A stretch of 64,000 nucleotides of DNA from Rheinheimera sp. A13L (GTDB taxonomy: Bacteria; Pseudomonadota; Gammaproteobacteria; Enterobacterales; Alteromonadaceae). Each line of letters starts with the position of its first letter. Positions within the stretch are counted from its first letter, which is position 1. The notes under the pieces are model-generated. The model had not been told where the DNA came from. It searched no databases and saw nothing but the letters and a program-made list of their open reading frames with translations. The stretch spans positions 1-64,000 of the forward strand of contig NZ_AFHI01000003.1 in assembly GCF_000217935.1 (NCBI RefSeq), in the 5' to 3' direction. Of this stretch, positions 36,065 through 44,543 are shown in pieces. The translations under genes were made by a program, and so were the position numbers.

Positions 36065-37906
36065 TTATTCCACACCAATAAAACCGCCGGTTTGGTGTGT
36101 CCATAACTGAGCGTAAATTCCGCCTTTGGCGATCAGTTCCTGGTGGCTGCCTTGTTCAACGATACGCCCCTGATCCAGCACTATTAGTCTGTCCATCGCT
36201 GCAATAGTCGACAAACGGTGTGCTATAGCTATCACAGTTTTACCTATCATGAGCTGGGTTAAACTTTGCTGAATAGCCGCTTCTACTTCAGAATCCAGCG
36301 CTGAGGTGGCTTCATCCAGAATCAGAATAGGTGCGTTTTTCAGTAATACCCTGGCTATCGCAATACGCTGGCGCTGACCGCCGGATAATTTAACGCCACG
36401 TTCACCGACCTGAGCATCATAACCACTGTTGCCTTTCAGATCGGTCAGGTCCTGAATAAAAGTATCAGCTTCAGCTAAACGCGCGGCTTCCATCATTTCT
36501 GCTTCAGTGGCACCAGGGCGACCATACAGAATGTTTTCCCGCACAGTGCGATGCAATAAAGAGGTGTCCTGAGTGACCATGGCAATATGAGCGCGTAAAC
36601 TTTCCTGCGATACGGTTTTGATGTCCTGGCCATCTATTAAAATCTGGCCTGAGTTGACATCGTAAAAACGCAGCAGCAAGTTCACCAGCGTGGATTTACC
36701 TGCACCGGAACGACCCACCAAACCGACTTTTTCGCCGGGTTTAATAGATAACTCCAGGCCATCAATCACAGGACCTTGTTCGCCAGCTACTTTGCCGTAA
36801 TTGAAGTTCAGCTGTTTAAATTCAATCTGGCCTTGTGTCACCTCAATGGGCTTCGCATCGGCTAGATCGACTATTTGCTGAGGTTGCGAAAAGGTGGCAA
36901 TACCATCAGCCACAGTGCCAATGTTTTCAAATAAAGCACTGACTTCCCACATGATCCACTGTGACATACCGTTCAAACGTAAAGCCAGGCTGACGGCTAT
37001 TGCAATAGAACCTACAGTGACAGCGTTTACAGTCCAAAGCCAAATGGCCAGCGCCGCAATAGAAAACACCAGCAAATAATTCAGGCACTGCACACTGACA
37101 TTCAGCCAGGTAGCCAGGCGCATTTGCTTATAAACAGGCACAAGGAACAGCTGCATGCTGTCACGGGCATATTGTGACTCGCGACTGGTATGAGAAAACA
37201 GTTTGATGGTGCTGATATTGGTGTAGCTGTCGACAATACGGCCTGTCATTTCTGAACGGGCGTCGGCCTGTTCAGTAGCCACCTGCTTCAGGCGGGGCAC
37301 AAAGTAAAATTGCAGGCCAGTGTAGAGCACTAACCAGGCCAGCATAGGCAAGACCAGACGCCAATCTGAATCTGCGATCAGATACACCATAGCGCCAAAA
37401 TACACCACAACATACACCATCACATCCAAAAGCTTGGTAGCAGTTTCACGCACGGCCAAAGCAGTTTGCATCACTTTGGTTGCAATACGGCCGGCAAATT
37501 CATTCTGATAAAAGCCCAGGCTTTGTTTCAGTAAATAGCGGTGCGCCAGCCAGCGGATGGACATAGGGTAGTTGCCCAAAATGGTCTGATGAATCAGTGC
37601 AGAGTGTACAAACACTAAAACAGGCAAAACCACCAACATCACCACTGCCATAGTGATCAGAGTATCTTTTTCTTCTTGCCAGAAGGTTTCAGGATTTTTA
37701 TTCACCAGCCAGTCTACTAACTGACCCATATAACCAAATAAAGACACTTCAAGCGCGGCCAGTAAAGCTGTCGCTATGGACATCAGCAACAGAGGCAACA
37801 CCATACCTTTGCTGTAATGCAGGCAAAATGCAAACAAACCTGTAGGAGGTTGTGTGGGTTCGTCATCAGGGAAGGGTTTGGTTAGTCGTTCAAAAAAGCC
37901 CAGCAT
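36065..37906 (-). CDS. ABC transporter, fused membrane and ATPase domains (MsbA/MdlB type)
   Basis: A 613-residue half-size exporter. Six transmembrane helices occupy residues about 30-330. The nucleotide-binding domain follows: Walker A GRSGAGKST (about residue 395), Q-loop VTQDTSLL, signature LSGGQRQRIAIARVLL, Walker B ILILDEATSALD and the H-loop AHRLSTIA. It would work as a homodimer in the inner membrane, exporting a lipid, drug or peptide. It is convergent with gst. This is the third gene of the blaPER-gst-abct order; mobile copies usually carry only part of it. Confidence 0.9.
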   Translation of the reverse strand: MLGFFERLTKPFPDDEPTQPPTGLFAFCLHYSKGMVLPLLLMSIATALLAALEVSLFGYMGQLVDWLVNKNPETFWQEEKDTLITMAVVMLVVLPVLVFVHSALIHQTILGNYPMSIRWLAHRYLLKQSLGFYQNEFAGRIATKVMQTALAVRETATKLLDVMVYVVVYFGAMVYLIADSDWRLVLPMLAWLVLYTGLQFYFVPRLKQVATEQADARSEMTGRIVDSYTNISTIKLFSHTSRESQYARDSMQLFLVPVYKQMRLATWLNVSVQCLNYLLVFSIAALAIWLWTVNAVTVGSIAIAVSLALRLNGMSQWIMWEVSALFENIGTVADGIATFSQPQQIVDLADAKPIEVTQGQIEFKQLNFNYGKVAGEQGPVIDGLELSIKPGEKVGLVGRSGAGKSTLVNLLLRFYDVNSGQILIDGQDIKTVSQESLRAHIAMVTQDTSLLHRTVRENILYGRPGATEAEMMEAARLAEADTFIQDLTDLKGNSGYDAQVGERGVKLSGGQRQRIAIARVLLKNAPILILDEATSALDSEVEAAIQQSLTQLMIGKTVIAIAHRLSTIAAMDRLIVLDQGRIVEQGSHQELIAKGGIYAQLWTHQTGGFIGVE

Positions 37907-38276
37907 AAAAATCCTCGGAGGCGACGAAAAAGGCGGCTATTGTACGTCAAAGTGTAAACAACAGATGTAACTATTTGATGAAAGCCTGTTTTACAGCGAT
38001 GGCGTTTTTGAACTTCAATTTTACTTTAAAGGCGTTAGGACGATTCAAATTGTTTTTTTGGTGAAAATATATACAAAAAAATATGAAAAAACCAAAAGCC
38101 TTGATCTTACGTTAAGTCAGCAGCTTAGATTTACATTAAAACCCATAATAGGTAAATTATGGAAAATCTATAACTTAGCGGTCATTTCACTTGCTTGCAA
38201 AGGCCTACAGGCTTTCTACACTCATGGTACAGAGTACCCGATTGAGGGTGTCGTCTCGTTTCAAAGGAGTGTTGAA
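37907..38276. other. intergenic region
   Basis: A 370-base gap between the divergent ABC transporter and an unknown gene. An open frame runs in from 38058 but the AAAGGAG site at 38264-38269 fixes the downstream start at 38277. No repeat or RNA gene recognised. Confidence 0.35.
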
Positions 38277-38906
38277 ATGGATGCCAAAGAAATACTGTTG
38301 CATATAAAGCAAGCGGAATTGCAATGTGAACTGGTTATCGAAGCTGGCCACGAACTGGACAGAGCCATCAAACAATTACAGGACTGGTCTGAAGACTGGG
38401 ACTGTCAACGTCGTGCCTGCGAAGACGTATACGATGCGGTGCATTTAATCCTGATCCACAGTTATCAGTTATCCAGAATTTTCTGGCCAGCGAAATGTTG
38501 TGGAGAATTAGGGCTGGATATGTGCCACAGAGCCATGACGTTACGTAGTGAAATCAACTTACCTGATTTGCGTCATCCTCTGCGTAATGAAACTTTATGG
38601 CGTCATGCAGATGAACTGGACCATTCGGTGCGGGATAATGGGTCGATGCGCCGTTATAACGCTCATCACTTAACCAGCTTTAATCAGGTGATCACCTGGA
38701 TGGATAATGAAGCCATGTTTTGCTGGCTTGAACCAGGCAGTAAAACTTTTGTTTTCCATACCGAAGAATTTGCTCTGACGGAACTGTTGGATGCAGTACT
38801 GCAACTGCAACAGGATATTCAACACTATATAAAGAAGCAGCATCAGCCAAACCTAAGTCTGGCAAAACGTGCGTTTTATCCGTATGAGAAACAGTGGGCT
38901 AACTAA
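38277..38906 (+). CDS. hypothetical protein, 209 residues
   Basis: I do not recognise this protein. ATG 38277 is preceded by AAAGGAG at good distance. The product is soluble, helical and rich in Leu, His, Trp and acidic residues (QLQDWSEDWDCQRRACEDVYDAVHLI..., then LRHPLRNETLWRHADELDHSVRD), with no signal peptide or membrane segment. A hydrophilic C-terminus ends KRAFYPYEKQWAN. It stands alone; the next genes run on the opposite strand. Confidence 0.6.
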   Translation: MDAKEILLHIKQAELQCELVIEAGHELDRAIKQLQDWSEDWDCQRRACEDVYDAVHLILIHSYQLSRIFWPAKCCGELGLDMCHRAMTLRSEINLPDLRHPLRNETLWRHADELDHSVRDNGSMRRYNAHHLTSFNQVITWMDNEAMFCWLEPGSKTFVFHTEEFALTELLDAVLQLQQDIQHYIKKQHQPNLSLAKRAFYPYEKQWAN

Positions 38907-38951
38907 AATCAGGCAATTACAAAGAAGTGACCAAATAGTATTCAGACAAGG

Positions 38952-39278
38952 CTATTTAGTCAGCCTGATAAAACCATAACTTTGAATATCCCGCACTTTA
39001 TTCTGCTGCAAGCTTTCAGCTACTGCGGCCTGAAAGTCTTCCACATACAGATGCAAATCATCCAGAAACTGCTCATCAAGCTTATTGCGTTCATCCATTT
39101 TACGGGTTCTTTGCACATCAAAAGCCTGCATACAAAGCTTATGAGCCCTTTGATCCATTTGCTGCGAAATTCTTTGTTCTATTTCACTGACAGTCAAATT
39201 ACGACAGGTCTTCTTGTAAAAGAAAACACCACTTAGTAGCAAGACCGCCAGTGTTATCAGCGATAAAAACTCAATCAT
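38952..39278 (-). CDS. small membrane-anchored hypothetical protein
   Basis: A 108-residue protein starting MIEFLSLITLAVLLLSGVFFY, one N-terminal membrane helix, followed by a charged, helical and possibly coiled-coil region (ISQQMDQRAHKLCMQAFDVQRTRKMDERNKLDEQF). The start at 39278 follows AAAAGGAAT and overlaps the stop of the upstream 4-TM gene (ATGA), so translation is coupled. Last gene of a three-gene - strand operon. Confidence 0.6.
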   Translation of the reverse strand: MIEFLSLITLAVLLLSGVFFYKKTCRNLTVSEIEQRISQQMDQRAHKLCMQAFDVQRTRKMDERNKLDEQFLDDLHLYVEDFQAAVAESLQQNKVRDIQSYGFIRLTK

Positions 39279-39766
39279 AAGACGATTCCTTTTCTGATAG
39301 CCGCTATTTCCTTTGCTAACCAAAGTGCGGTCATGGGTACTACAGAGATATTGATGGCAACGATCGCATATTTATACATGGCAGAAAGCAAGTCGGTTTC
39401 AAAAACTATCCTGTCTGCAAAACGGAGCAACTGCATTGAACACAAGGCTAAAAAACAGACCATAATGTAGCGGGTTAACTTGCTGGCAGGGATCTCATGC
39501 ACAGCGTGAACTTTATAGATACACCATACGCATAATATCTCAATGGTTCCCCACGTAACATACCAAAAGGAAGACCCTACTATTACGTGATTGGTCGATA
39601 CAGCCATAACAAAAGGTTGAATCAGGTCCATAAACAAATTGCCTACAACCCATACGGTTAAGGCAATCCTGGAAGAGATATCCAGCTTGTAAAATACAGA
39701 GACAATCAGTAGTAAAAAAGTACCTACCCAGAACAGCTTGTCTACAGTGTATGCAAAGTCACCCAC
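39275..39766 (-). CDS. hypothetical four-helix membrane protein
   Basis: A 163-residue inner-membrane protein with about four or five hydrophobic helices (KLFWVGTFLLLIVSVFY; IALTVWVVGNLFMDLI; YVTWGTIEILCVWCIY; YIMVCFLALCSMQLL; YAIVAINISVVPMTALWL). No family recognised. It starts 2 bases after the stop of the repeat protein and overlaps the next gene by 4 bases, so it is the middle gene of a tight operon. Confidence 0.65.
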   Translation of the reverse strand: MGDFAYTVDKLFWVGTFLLLIVSVFYKLDISSRIALTVWVVGNLFMDLIQPFVMAVSTNHVIVGSSFWYVTWGTIEILCVWCIYKVHAVHEIPASKLTRYIMVCFLALCSMQLLRFADRIVFETDLLSAMYKYAIVAINISVVPMTALWLAKEIAAIRKGIVL

Positions 39767-39768
39767 TG

Positions 39769-40158
39769 TTATTGTTCCTGATCCTTGTCTTTATCACCGA
39801 TAGGTGGTTCGTTACCAGAACCGCTGCCAAAAGTACTGGCAGGAGGTTCATTACCAGAACCGCTGCCAAATGTGCCGATAGGAGGTTCGTTACCGGAACC
39901 GCTGCCAAATGTTCTGATAGGAGGCTCGTTACCGGAGCCGCTGCCAAATGTTCTGATAGGAGGCTCGTTACCGGAACCGCTGCCTAAAGTCCCGAACTCA
40001 AGCTCCGCGGCAAGTTTAGCTTTTGCTTCTGCGGACAAGGTGACGGTATCTGCTGTAGAAGGGGTTGTAGCAGTTGTCGTTTTGGCTGGAGCAACAGGAG
40101 CCACCGGCGAGGCTATTGATGTTCCTGCTGTAGTTGGAGTATTCAAATTGACTTGCAT
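39769..40158 (-). CDS. repeat protein with five 13-residue GSGSGNEPP units
   Basis: A 129-residue protein starting at 40158 behind AAGGA. The first 57 residues are Thr/Ala/Pro-rich and include TVTLSAEAKAKLAAE. Residues 58-122 are five 13-residue repeats with consensus FGSGSGNEPPIRT (variants IGT, AST, IGD in the last positions). The C-terminus is acidic (DKDKDQEQ). No signal peptide or membrane helix. It is the first gene of an operon with two membrane proteins. Function unknown; repeats look flexible and disordered. The opposite strand is also open because the repeat unit is 39 bp, but it has no ribosome binding site. Confidence 0.7.
   Translation of the reverse strand: MQVNLNTPTTAGTSIASPVAPVAPAKTTTATTPSTADTVTLSAEAKAKLAAELEFGTLGSGSGNEPPIRTFGSGSGNEPPIRTFGSGSGNEPPIGTFGSGSGNEPPASTFGSGSGNEPPIGDKDKDQEQ
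39793..39987 (-). repeat. 39-bp tandem repeat, five copies, inside the coding region
   Basis: Five units of 39 bp encode the 13-residue repeats. The units are nearly identical in DNA, with third-position and last-three-codon changes, which suggests recent expansion. Being a multiple of three, copy-number change would keep the frame. Confidence 0.85.
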
Positions 40159-40504
40159 AACGGGTCCTTACTGTTGTCACTAAATTAAATACGAATGTAC
40201 ACGAACTATTTATTAAAAATCCAATATTTTTTACAATTAGGCAAAATTTAGATCCGAATATAGCCATAAGCCGAAATGCTACGGACCTTATGCTTTTTTA
40301 ATAACAGAGCAAGCTCCGCCTGATAGTCCTCAACTTATAGATTCACTTTAGCCTGAGACTTATCTTTCTAAGTATTGTTTTTAGGCTTCCGTTTGTTTTA
40401 CACACCTATCCATCATTTGATGGGGAGGTGTGTGTGGCGTTTTGAAATATAGGAGATTGTTGGTACTCGTTTTCGTGGTGAATGCCGAACCTGATCCGCC
40501 AGAT
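40159..40504. other. intergenic region with long hairpin
   Basis: A 346-base gap upstream of the repeat-protein operon and downstream of cytochrome b561. It contains a long hairpin at 40400-40433 (ACACACCT / AGGTGTGT with an inner TCCATCA/TGATGGG stem), probably the terminator of the - strand cytochrome gene though its T-run is poor. The rest is AT-rich and presumably carries the operon promoter. Confidence 0.4.
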
Positions 40505-41008
40505 TTACCGTTTCGCGTACATAGCTCCAGCAACATGCAAACCAATAAGCCACCAAAATACTGAAATAAAAAACAGATGAATTTCAAGTAGCTGACTGTA
40601 TTGTTTAATATTTTTATGGTCAGGCGAGGAAAGCTCCAAGCCCAACAGATGCAGTGAAAGTTCACTTTCGCCTGCCATCATAACTCCCGAGACGGCTAAT
40701 GCAAATACGACTGCATAAAGCAGAAACTGGATAACTGAGATAAACCTGCTGTGGAGCTTGTTCTGTATTAAATTCCTGGGTATCTGAGCTTTGAATAGTG
40801 CGGCCCACACCATTCTTGATACCAGCACAAGCAGCAGTATAGCTCCAACCAAGGCATGCATTTCAATCGCATCTTGCCTGTGCTCAATTTGGCCTTTGAC
40901 ACGATAGTCCAAAAGATGGATCTGAGACCCCATATTCAAAAGCATAAACAGGATCAACAAGGATGATATCCAGTGAAGCGCTCTGTCTACGATGTAAGCT
41001 TTTGTCAT
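40505..41008 (-). CDS. cytochrome b561 family protein
   Basis: A 167-residue four-helix membrane haem protein. The start at 41008 (MTKAYIVDRALHWISSLL) has AGGGAAG upstream; an in-frame start 41 codons earlier gives a hydrophilic leader and is rejected. Histidines placed for haem ligation are visible at HWISS (helix 1), MHALVG (helix 2), and the C-terminal EIHLFFIS and GLHVAGAMY. Family members transfer electrons from quinol or scavenge superoxide. The partner is unknown. Confidence 0.8.
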   Translation of the reverse strand: MTKAYIVDRALHWISSLLILFMLLNMGSQIHLLDYRVKGQIEHRQDAIEMHALVGAILLLVLVSRMVWAALFKAQIPRNLIQNKLHSRFISVIQFLLYAVVFALAVSGVMMAGESELSLHLLGLELSSPDHKNIKQYSQLLEIHLFFISVFWWLIGLHVAGAMYAKR

Positions 41009-41145
41009 TGTTCTTCCCTGGTGTTTTTGTGTTTTGGCTTTGGCCTGCACAGCAAGGCTTCTGTCACTCAGTTCAAAATTTGTTTTTGAATTCAACAAGG
41101 TTTGAGATATTACTTCAGAAAGTGAAAACATGCAGGGACTTTAGA

Positions 41146-41274
41146 ATGCAATTTGTAAAGCTTGCTCAAACAGAAGTGCCTAGAGCAAGGCATCATCGCT
41201 TCAACGTTTCGGGAAAGTTGGATGATGCAGCCTTCGACAAGAGATACAAATTGTTAAAAAATGAGGAAAATTAA
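41146..41274 (+). CDS. possible 42-residue small ORF next to tRNA-Pro
   Basis: ATG 41146 opens a 42-codon frame ending at 41274, adjacent to the tRNA gene. The product (MQFVKLAQTEVPRARHHR...KLLKNEEN) is basic and soluble. GCAGGGA about 10 bases upstream could be a weak ribosome binding site. It may be a real small protein, a remnant of an element integrated at the tRNA, or chance. Confidence 0.2.
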   Translation: MQFVKLAQTEVPRARHHRFNVSGKLDDAAFDKRYKLLKNEEN

Positions 41275-41351
<77 letters not shown>

Positions 41352-41441
41352 ACGTTGGGCCTTATAGTACTGCTTTAACCCATAAATGCAATGCCCCTTG
41401 GTTTGACTGCGTTTTTTTTGTACGCTTTACAGCACCTTAGG

Positions 41442-42377
41442 TTAATTTCCAACCGCCAATTCCACCCAATGCTGGTACACAGGGATAGCCAAAAGTACAT
41501 TGACAGGGAAGGTGATGCCTAAGGATGCCATCATGGCCAGGCCTATGTTGGCGTCAGGTATACTGGCCCGCACAGCGGCTGGTGCTGCTATATAAGAAGC
41601 ACTGGCGGCCAAAGTGGTCAGAACCAACAAAGTGCCCTGGGGTAAATCCAGTAGTAAACCAAAAGCTAAACCTAAAGCTCCTAAAGCAAAAGGGGCCAGT
41701 GCTGCAAACAGCATTAAACGCCAGTGTTGCAGCGGCAGTGGGTTACAGACTTTGGCAGTGCACAGGCCCATTTCCAGTAAAAACAAAGCCAGCATGGTTT
41801 TAAAACCACCAATCAAGGCGGGCGCTATAGGCTCTAAGCCTTCAGGACCATAAAGATAACCAATCAATACGCCGCCACCAAGCAGCAATACGCCACGGCT
41901 GGTTAAGGCTTCGCGCCAGATCTGCGCTTGTTTACCCTGACCTTTGAGTGCGCCATACAAACCCAACATAATGACAATGGCCGGTAATTCCAGCATCACC
42001 AGATATAAAGTGGTTTCGGGTAATAATGGCATGCCGGATTTTTCCGCCAGTGCCAGCACCACAGCAAAAGTACCGGCGCTGACAGAGCCATAATGGGCGG
42101 CAATACTGACAGAGTCTGAATTATTCAGTTGCACCAGGTAACGTAACAGCGGGTAACACAAAAGCGGAATTATTAAACCTAAAGCACCCACAGCCAACAG
42201 ATCAGGCACCATACCGCTATGGGCCTGACCATGCAGCGCCATGCCACCTTTGAGGCCCAGTACCAGCATCAGCAAAATAGATAAGGTCTCGTAAATAGAC
42301 TGAGGAACTTTTAAATCTGACTTTAATAAGCCTGCTATAAGGCCAAAGGCGAAAAACGCAATCACAATATCCGGCAT
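41442..42377 (-). CDS. SbtA-like sodium-dependent bicarbonate transporter family permease
   Basis: A 311-residue inner-membrane protein with about ten helices. The opening MPDIVIAFFAFGLIAGLLKSDL and the LMLVLGLKGG, SVSIAAHYGSVSAGTFAV and ASYIAAPAAVR blocks are those of the SbtA/DUF897 family. Characterised cyanobacterial members import bicarbonate with sodium. No SbtB regulator or carboxysome gene is nearby, so a role in anaplerotic bicarbonate supply, or another substrate, is possible. It is divergent from a LysR gene that probably regulates it. Confidence 0.8.
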   Translation of the reverse strand: MPDIVIAFFAFGLIAGLLKSDLKVPQSIYETLSILLMLVLGLKGGMALHGQAHSGMVPDLLAVGALGLIIPLLCYPLLRYLVQLNNSDSVSIAAHYGSVSAGTFAVVLALAEKSGMPLLPETTLYLVMLELPAIVIMLGLYGALKGQGKQAQIWREALTSRGVLLLGGGVLIGYLYGPEGLEPIAPALIGGFKTMLALFLLEMGLCTAKVCNPLPLQHWRLMLFAALAPFALGALGLAFGLLLDLPQGTLLVLTTLAASASYIAAPAAVRASIPDANIGLAMMASLGITFPVNVLLAIPVYQHWVELAVGN

Positions 42378-42462
42378 AACCCAACTCCGTAGCTGTTATT
42401 GGCTGGCGATTGTGCCTGCCTTTGGGTATATTGGATAATTAATTGTTTGCTAGTTAAGTATT

Positions 42463-42472
42463 GATAATTATC
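42463..42472. promoter_or_regulatory. palindrome in the sbtA-lysR divergent region
   Basis: The perfect palindrome GATAATTATC directly abuts the LysR start codon (42474), and GGATAATTAATT lies at 42433-42444. The 96-base divergent region is the natural site of LysR control. No Shine-Dalgarno sequence is visible for the LysR gene. Confidence 0.4.
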
Positions 42473-42473
42473 T

Positions 42474-43436
42474 ATGGATGTGCGGCATTTAAGTTTCAGA
42501 TTACTGCAGGTTTATGTACAGGTGGTGCGCTTGGCTTCTGTATCGGCGGCCGCACGTTTATTGCATTTAACCCAGCCTACAGTGTCCTTACAGCTGAAAA
42601 AGCTGGCGGATGAAATAGGGCAACCTTTGCTGGAATACCGGGAAGGAAAAGTGCGTACCACTTATATTGGGGATGCGTTGTTTCAGGCGGCGTCCGATGT
42701 ATTAAGCCGTTTTGATGACTTTTCTTCTTTGTTGGAGGAGGCCAAAGGCGGGCGCAGTGGCACTTTAAGCTTAGGCATAGTAACCACAGCTAAATATGTC
42801 ATGCCCATTATTCTGGGGGCTTTTGATAAAACCAACCCCAAAATTGAAGTGACCTTAAATGTAGGCAACAGGGCACATATTCTGAACCGATTTGCCCATC
42901 AGGATGATGATTTATATCTGTTTAGTCAGCCGCCAAGCGGTGAGTTGGTGCAGGCATGCCGTATTATTAAAAATCCGCTGCAACTGATAGCGCCAGCTGA
43001 TCACTGGGCATCCCGTTTTTGTGCAGAAGGCGGTGAACTTGATTTTGCAGAACTAAAAAACGAGCGGTTTTTAATGCGTGAACCAGGCTCCGCCACCCGT
43101 ATGCAATTTGAGTCCTGGTTGAGTAGTCAGGGTGTTGAGTTGTCTAAAACCATGCAGATTGAAAGCAACGAAGCCATCCGACTCAGTGTCGCCAGCGGTT
43201 TAGGCCTTGCGGTGTTATCTGCCTATACTTTAGGCCAAAGCAATGAGCAGTTTAAGGTGTTGAAGGTGAAAGGTTTTCCGCTCAATAGCCACTGGTATCT
43301 GGTGGCGCGCAAAGACAAAAGACTGAGCGCCTCAGCCCGGCGTTTGATCCAGTTTATTGCAGCACATCTGACCGACTGTATTGAAGCGCAGTGGGTGGTT
43401 GACGATATAGCTTTGTTAGATGAACATTTCAGCTAA
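42474..43436 (+). CDS. LysR-family transcriptional regulator
   Basis: A 320-residue regulator: N-terminal winged helix-turn-helix (residues about 5-65, SVSAAARLLHLTQPTVSLQLKKLADEIG broken only by usual substitutions) and a C-terminal periplasmic-binding-like effector domain (from about 95). It is divergent from the SbtA-like gene, the typical layout for a LysR regulator and its target; CbbR/CmpR-type regulators control carbon-uptake genes in this way. Effector unknown. Confidence 0.9.
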   Translation: MDVRHLSFRLLQVYVQVVRLASVSAAARLLHLTQPTVSLQLKKLADEIGQPLLEYREGKVRTTYIGDALFQAASDVLSRFDDFSSLLEEAKGGRSGTLSLGIVTTAKYVMPIILGAFDKTNPKIEVTLNVGNRAHILNRFAHQDDDLYLFSQPPSGELVQACRIIKNPLQLIAPADHWASRFCAEGGELDFAELKNERFLMREPGSATRMQFESWLSSQGVELSKTMQIESNEAIRLSVASGLGLAVLSAYTLGQSNEQFKVLKVKGFPLNSHWYLVARKDKRLSASARRLIQFIAAHLTDCIEAQWVVDDIALLDEHFS

Positions 43437-43510
43437 AACAGCGGGTAAAAGCTTTGCCTTCATTCTCTGAACAAGGCATCATTTTGTTTTACTGATTTTT
43501 GGATGTCTGC

Positions 43511-44389
43511 ATGTCTTTATGGATCCCTTTTACGCTGCTGGCTGCTTTTATGCAGGCAATGCGGAACGCCTTACAAAAGCAACTGAGTAAAGACGTACCA
43601 GTAATGGGCGTGACTTTAGCCCGATTTATTTATGCCGGGCCTTTAGCACTGCTGTATTTAATTGGGCTTTATCAGTGGCAGGATTACGACATCCCCCATT
43701 TTAACTTCTGGTTTGTGTTTTATGTGCTGGCAGCGTCGACCATGCAAATTCTGGCTACAGCCCTGATGGTGGTGCTATTCCGGCTAAAAAACTATGCCAT
43801 AGGGGTAGGCCTGGCCAAAAGCGAGGCTATTTTGGCTGCTATTGTTGGGGTGATGTTTTTTGGTACCTACATCAGTCCTTTAGGGTGGGTTGGTGTCTTT
43901 ATTGGTGGAATCGCGGTGTTTTTGCTGACCGGAGCCACCAGCATTCGTTCTTTATCCGCCAAAACTCTGGCCTTGGGGTTGGGCAGTGGTTTGGCATTTG
44001 CGCTGACTTCTTTGTGGGTACGAGAGGCCAGCCTTACTTTAGGTTTGCCATTTTTGCCAGCCGCAGCCTGGGTCCTGTTTTTTGTCATAACAACCCAAAC
44101 CTTGGCTTTATTGGTTTATCTGGCGTTGAACGACAAAACCACCTTAGTGAAGTTATGGCAAAGGCCACAACTGACGTTGGCTACCAGTTTGACCAGCTGT
44201 TTAGGCTCTTTAGGCTGGTTTACTGCGATGAGCCTGCAAGCAGTAGCCTATGTGAAAACACTGGGGCAGGTTGAAATACTATTTACATTACTGATTTCGG
44301 TGCTGGTGTTAAAAGAAAAGTTAAAGCGTCAGGATTTGCTGGGCCTGGCGTTCATTGTGCTGGCTGCTGTGTTGGTGATGTGGGCTTAG
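43511..44389 (+). CDS. DMT-superfamily (EamA) transporter
   Basis: A 292-residue inner-membrane protein with ten helices in two EamA halves. The ATG at 43511 (MSLWIPFTLLAAFMQAMRNALQ) is preferred over a TTG four codons upstream. Unlike the other DMT protein in the window it has the QAMRNALQKQLSK opening and KTLGQVEILFTLLISVLVLKEKLK end. Substrate unknown. Confidence 0.82.
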   Translation: MSLWIPFTLLAAFMQAMRNALQKQLSKDVPVMGVTLARFIYAGPLALLYLIGLYQWQDYDIPHFNFWFVFYVLAASTMQILATALMVVLFRLKNYAIGVGLAKSEAILAAIVGVMFFGTYISPLGWVGVFIGGIAVFLLTGATSIRSLSAKTLALGLGSGLAFALTSLWVREASLTLGLPFLPAAAWVLFFVITTQTLALLVYLALNDKTTLVKLWQRPQLTLATSLTSCLGSLGWFTAMSLQAVAYVKTLGQVEILFTLLISVLVLKEKLKRQDLLGLAFIVLAAVLVMWA

Positions 44390-44543
44390 CGCACCAATGA
44401 TCAAAAAGTAAACATTTTGTATTGAATTTAAGCAATTTGTCATATACCTGAGCTAGTCTTGTTTGTGCTCTGACGCAGATGCAGAGCCTTTTGGGGGCAG
44501 GAAGCAGAACCTCACACCATAACAAAAACTTACAGGATTACTC

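Noticed and set aside
34386-37906. PER-like gene as a recently acquired cassette
   Set aside because: No insertion sequence, attC site or transposon end flanks it, and composition looks like the neighbours; resident gene is more likely.
38058-38276. Upstream extension of the 209-residue hypothetical gene
   Set aside because: AAAGGAG at good distance before 38277 fixes the start; the upstream translation is AT-rich with no protein-like features.
39785-40183. Opposite-strand open frame over the GSGSGNEPP repeats
   Set aside because: It is open because of the 39-bp in-frame repeat. The - strand gene has a good ribosome binding site, operon neighbours and a natural end; the + strand frame has none.
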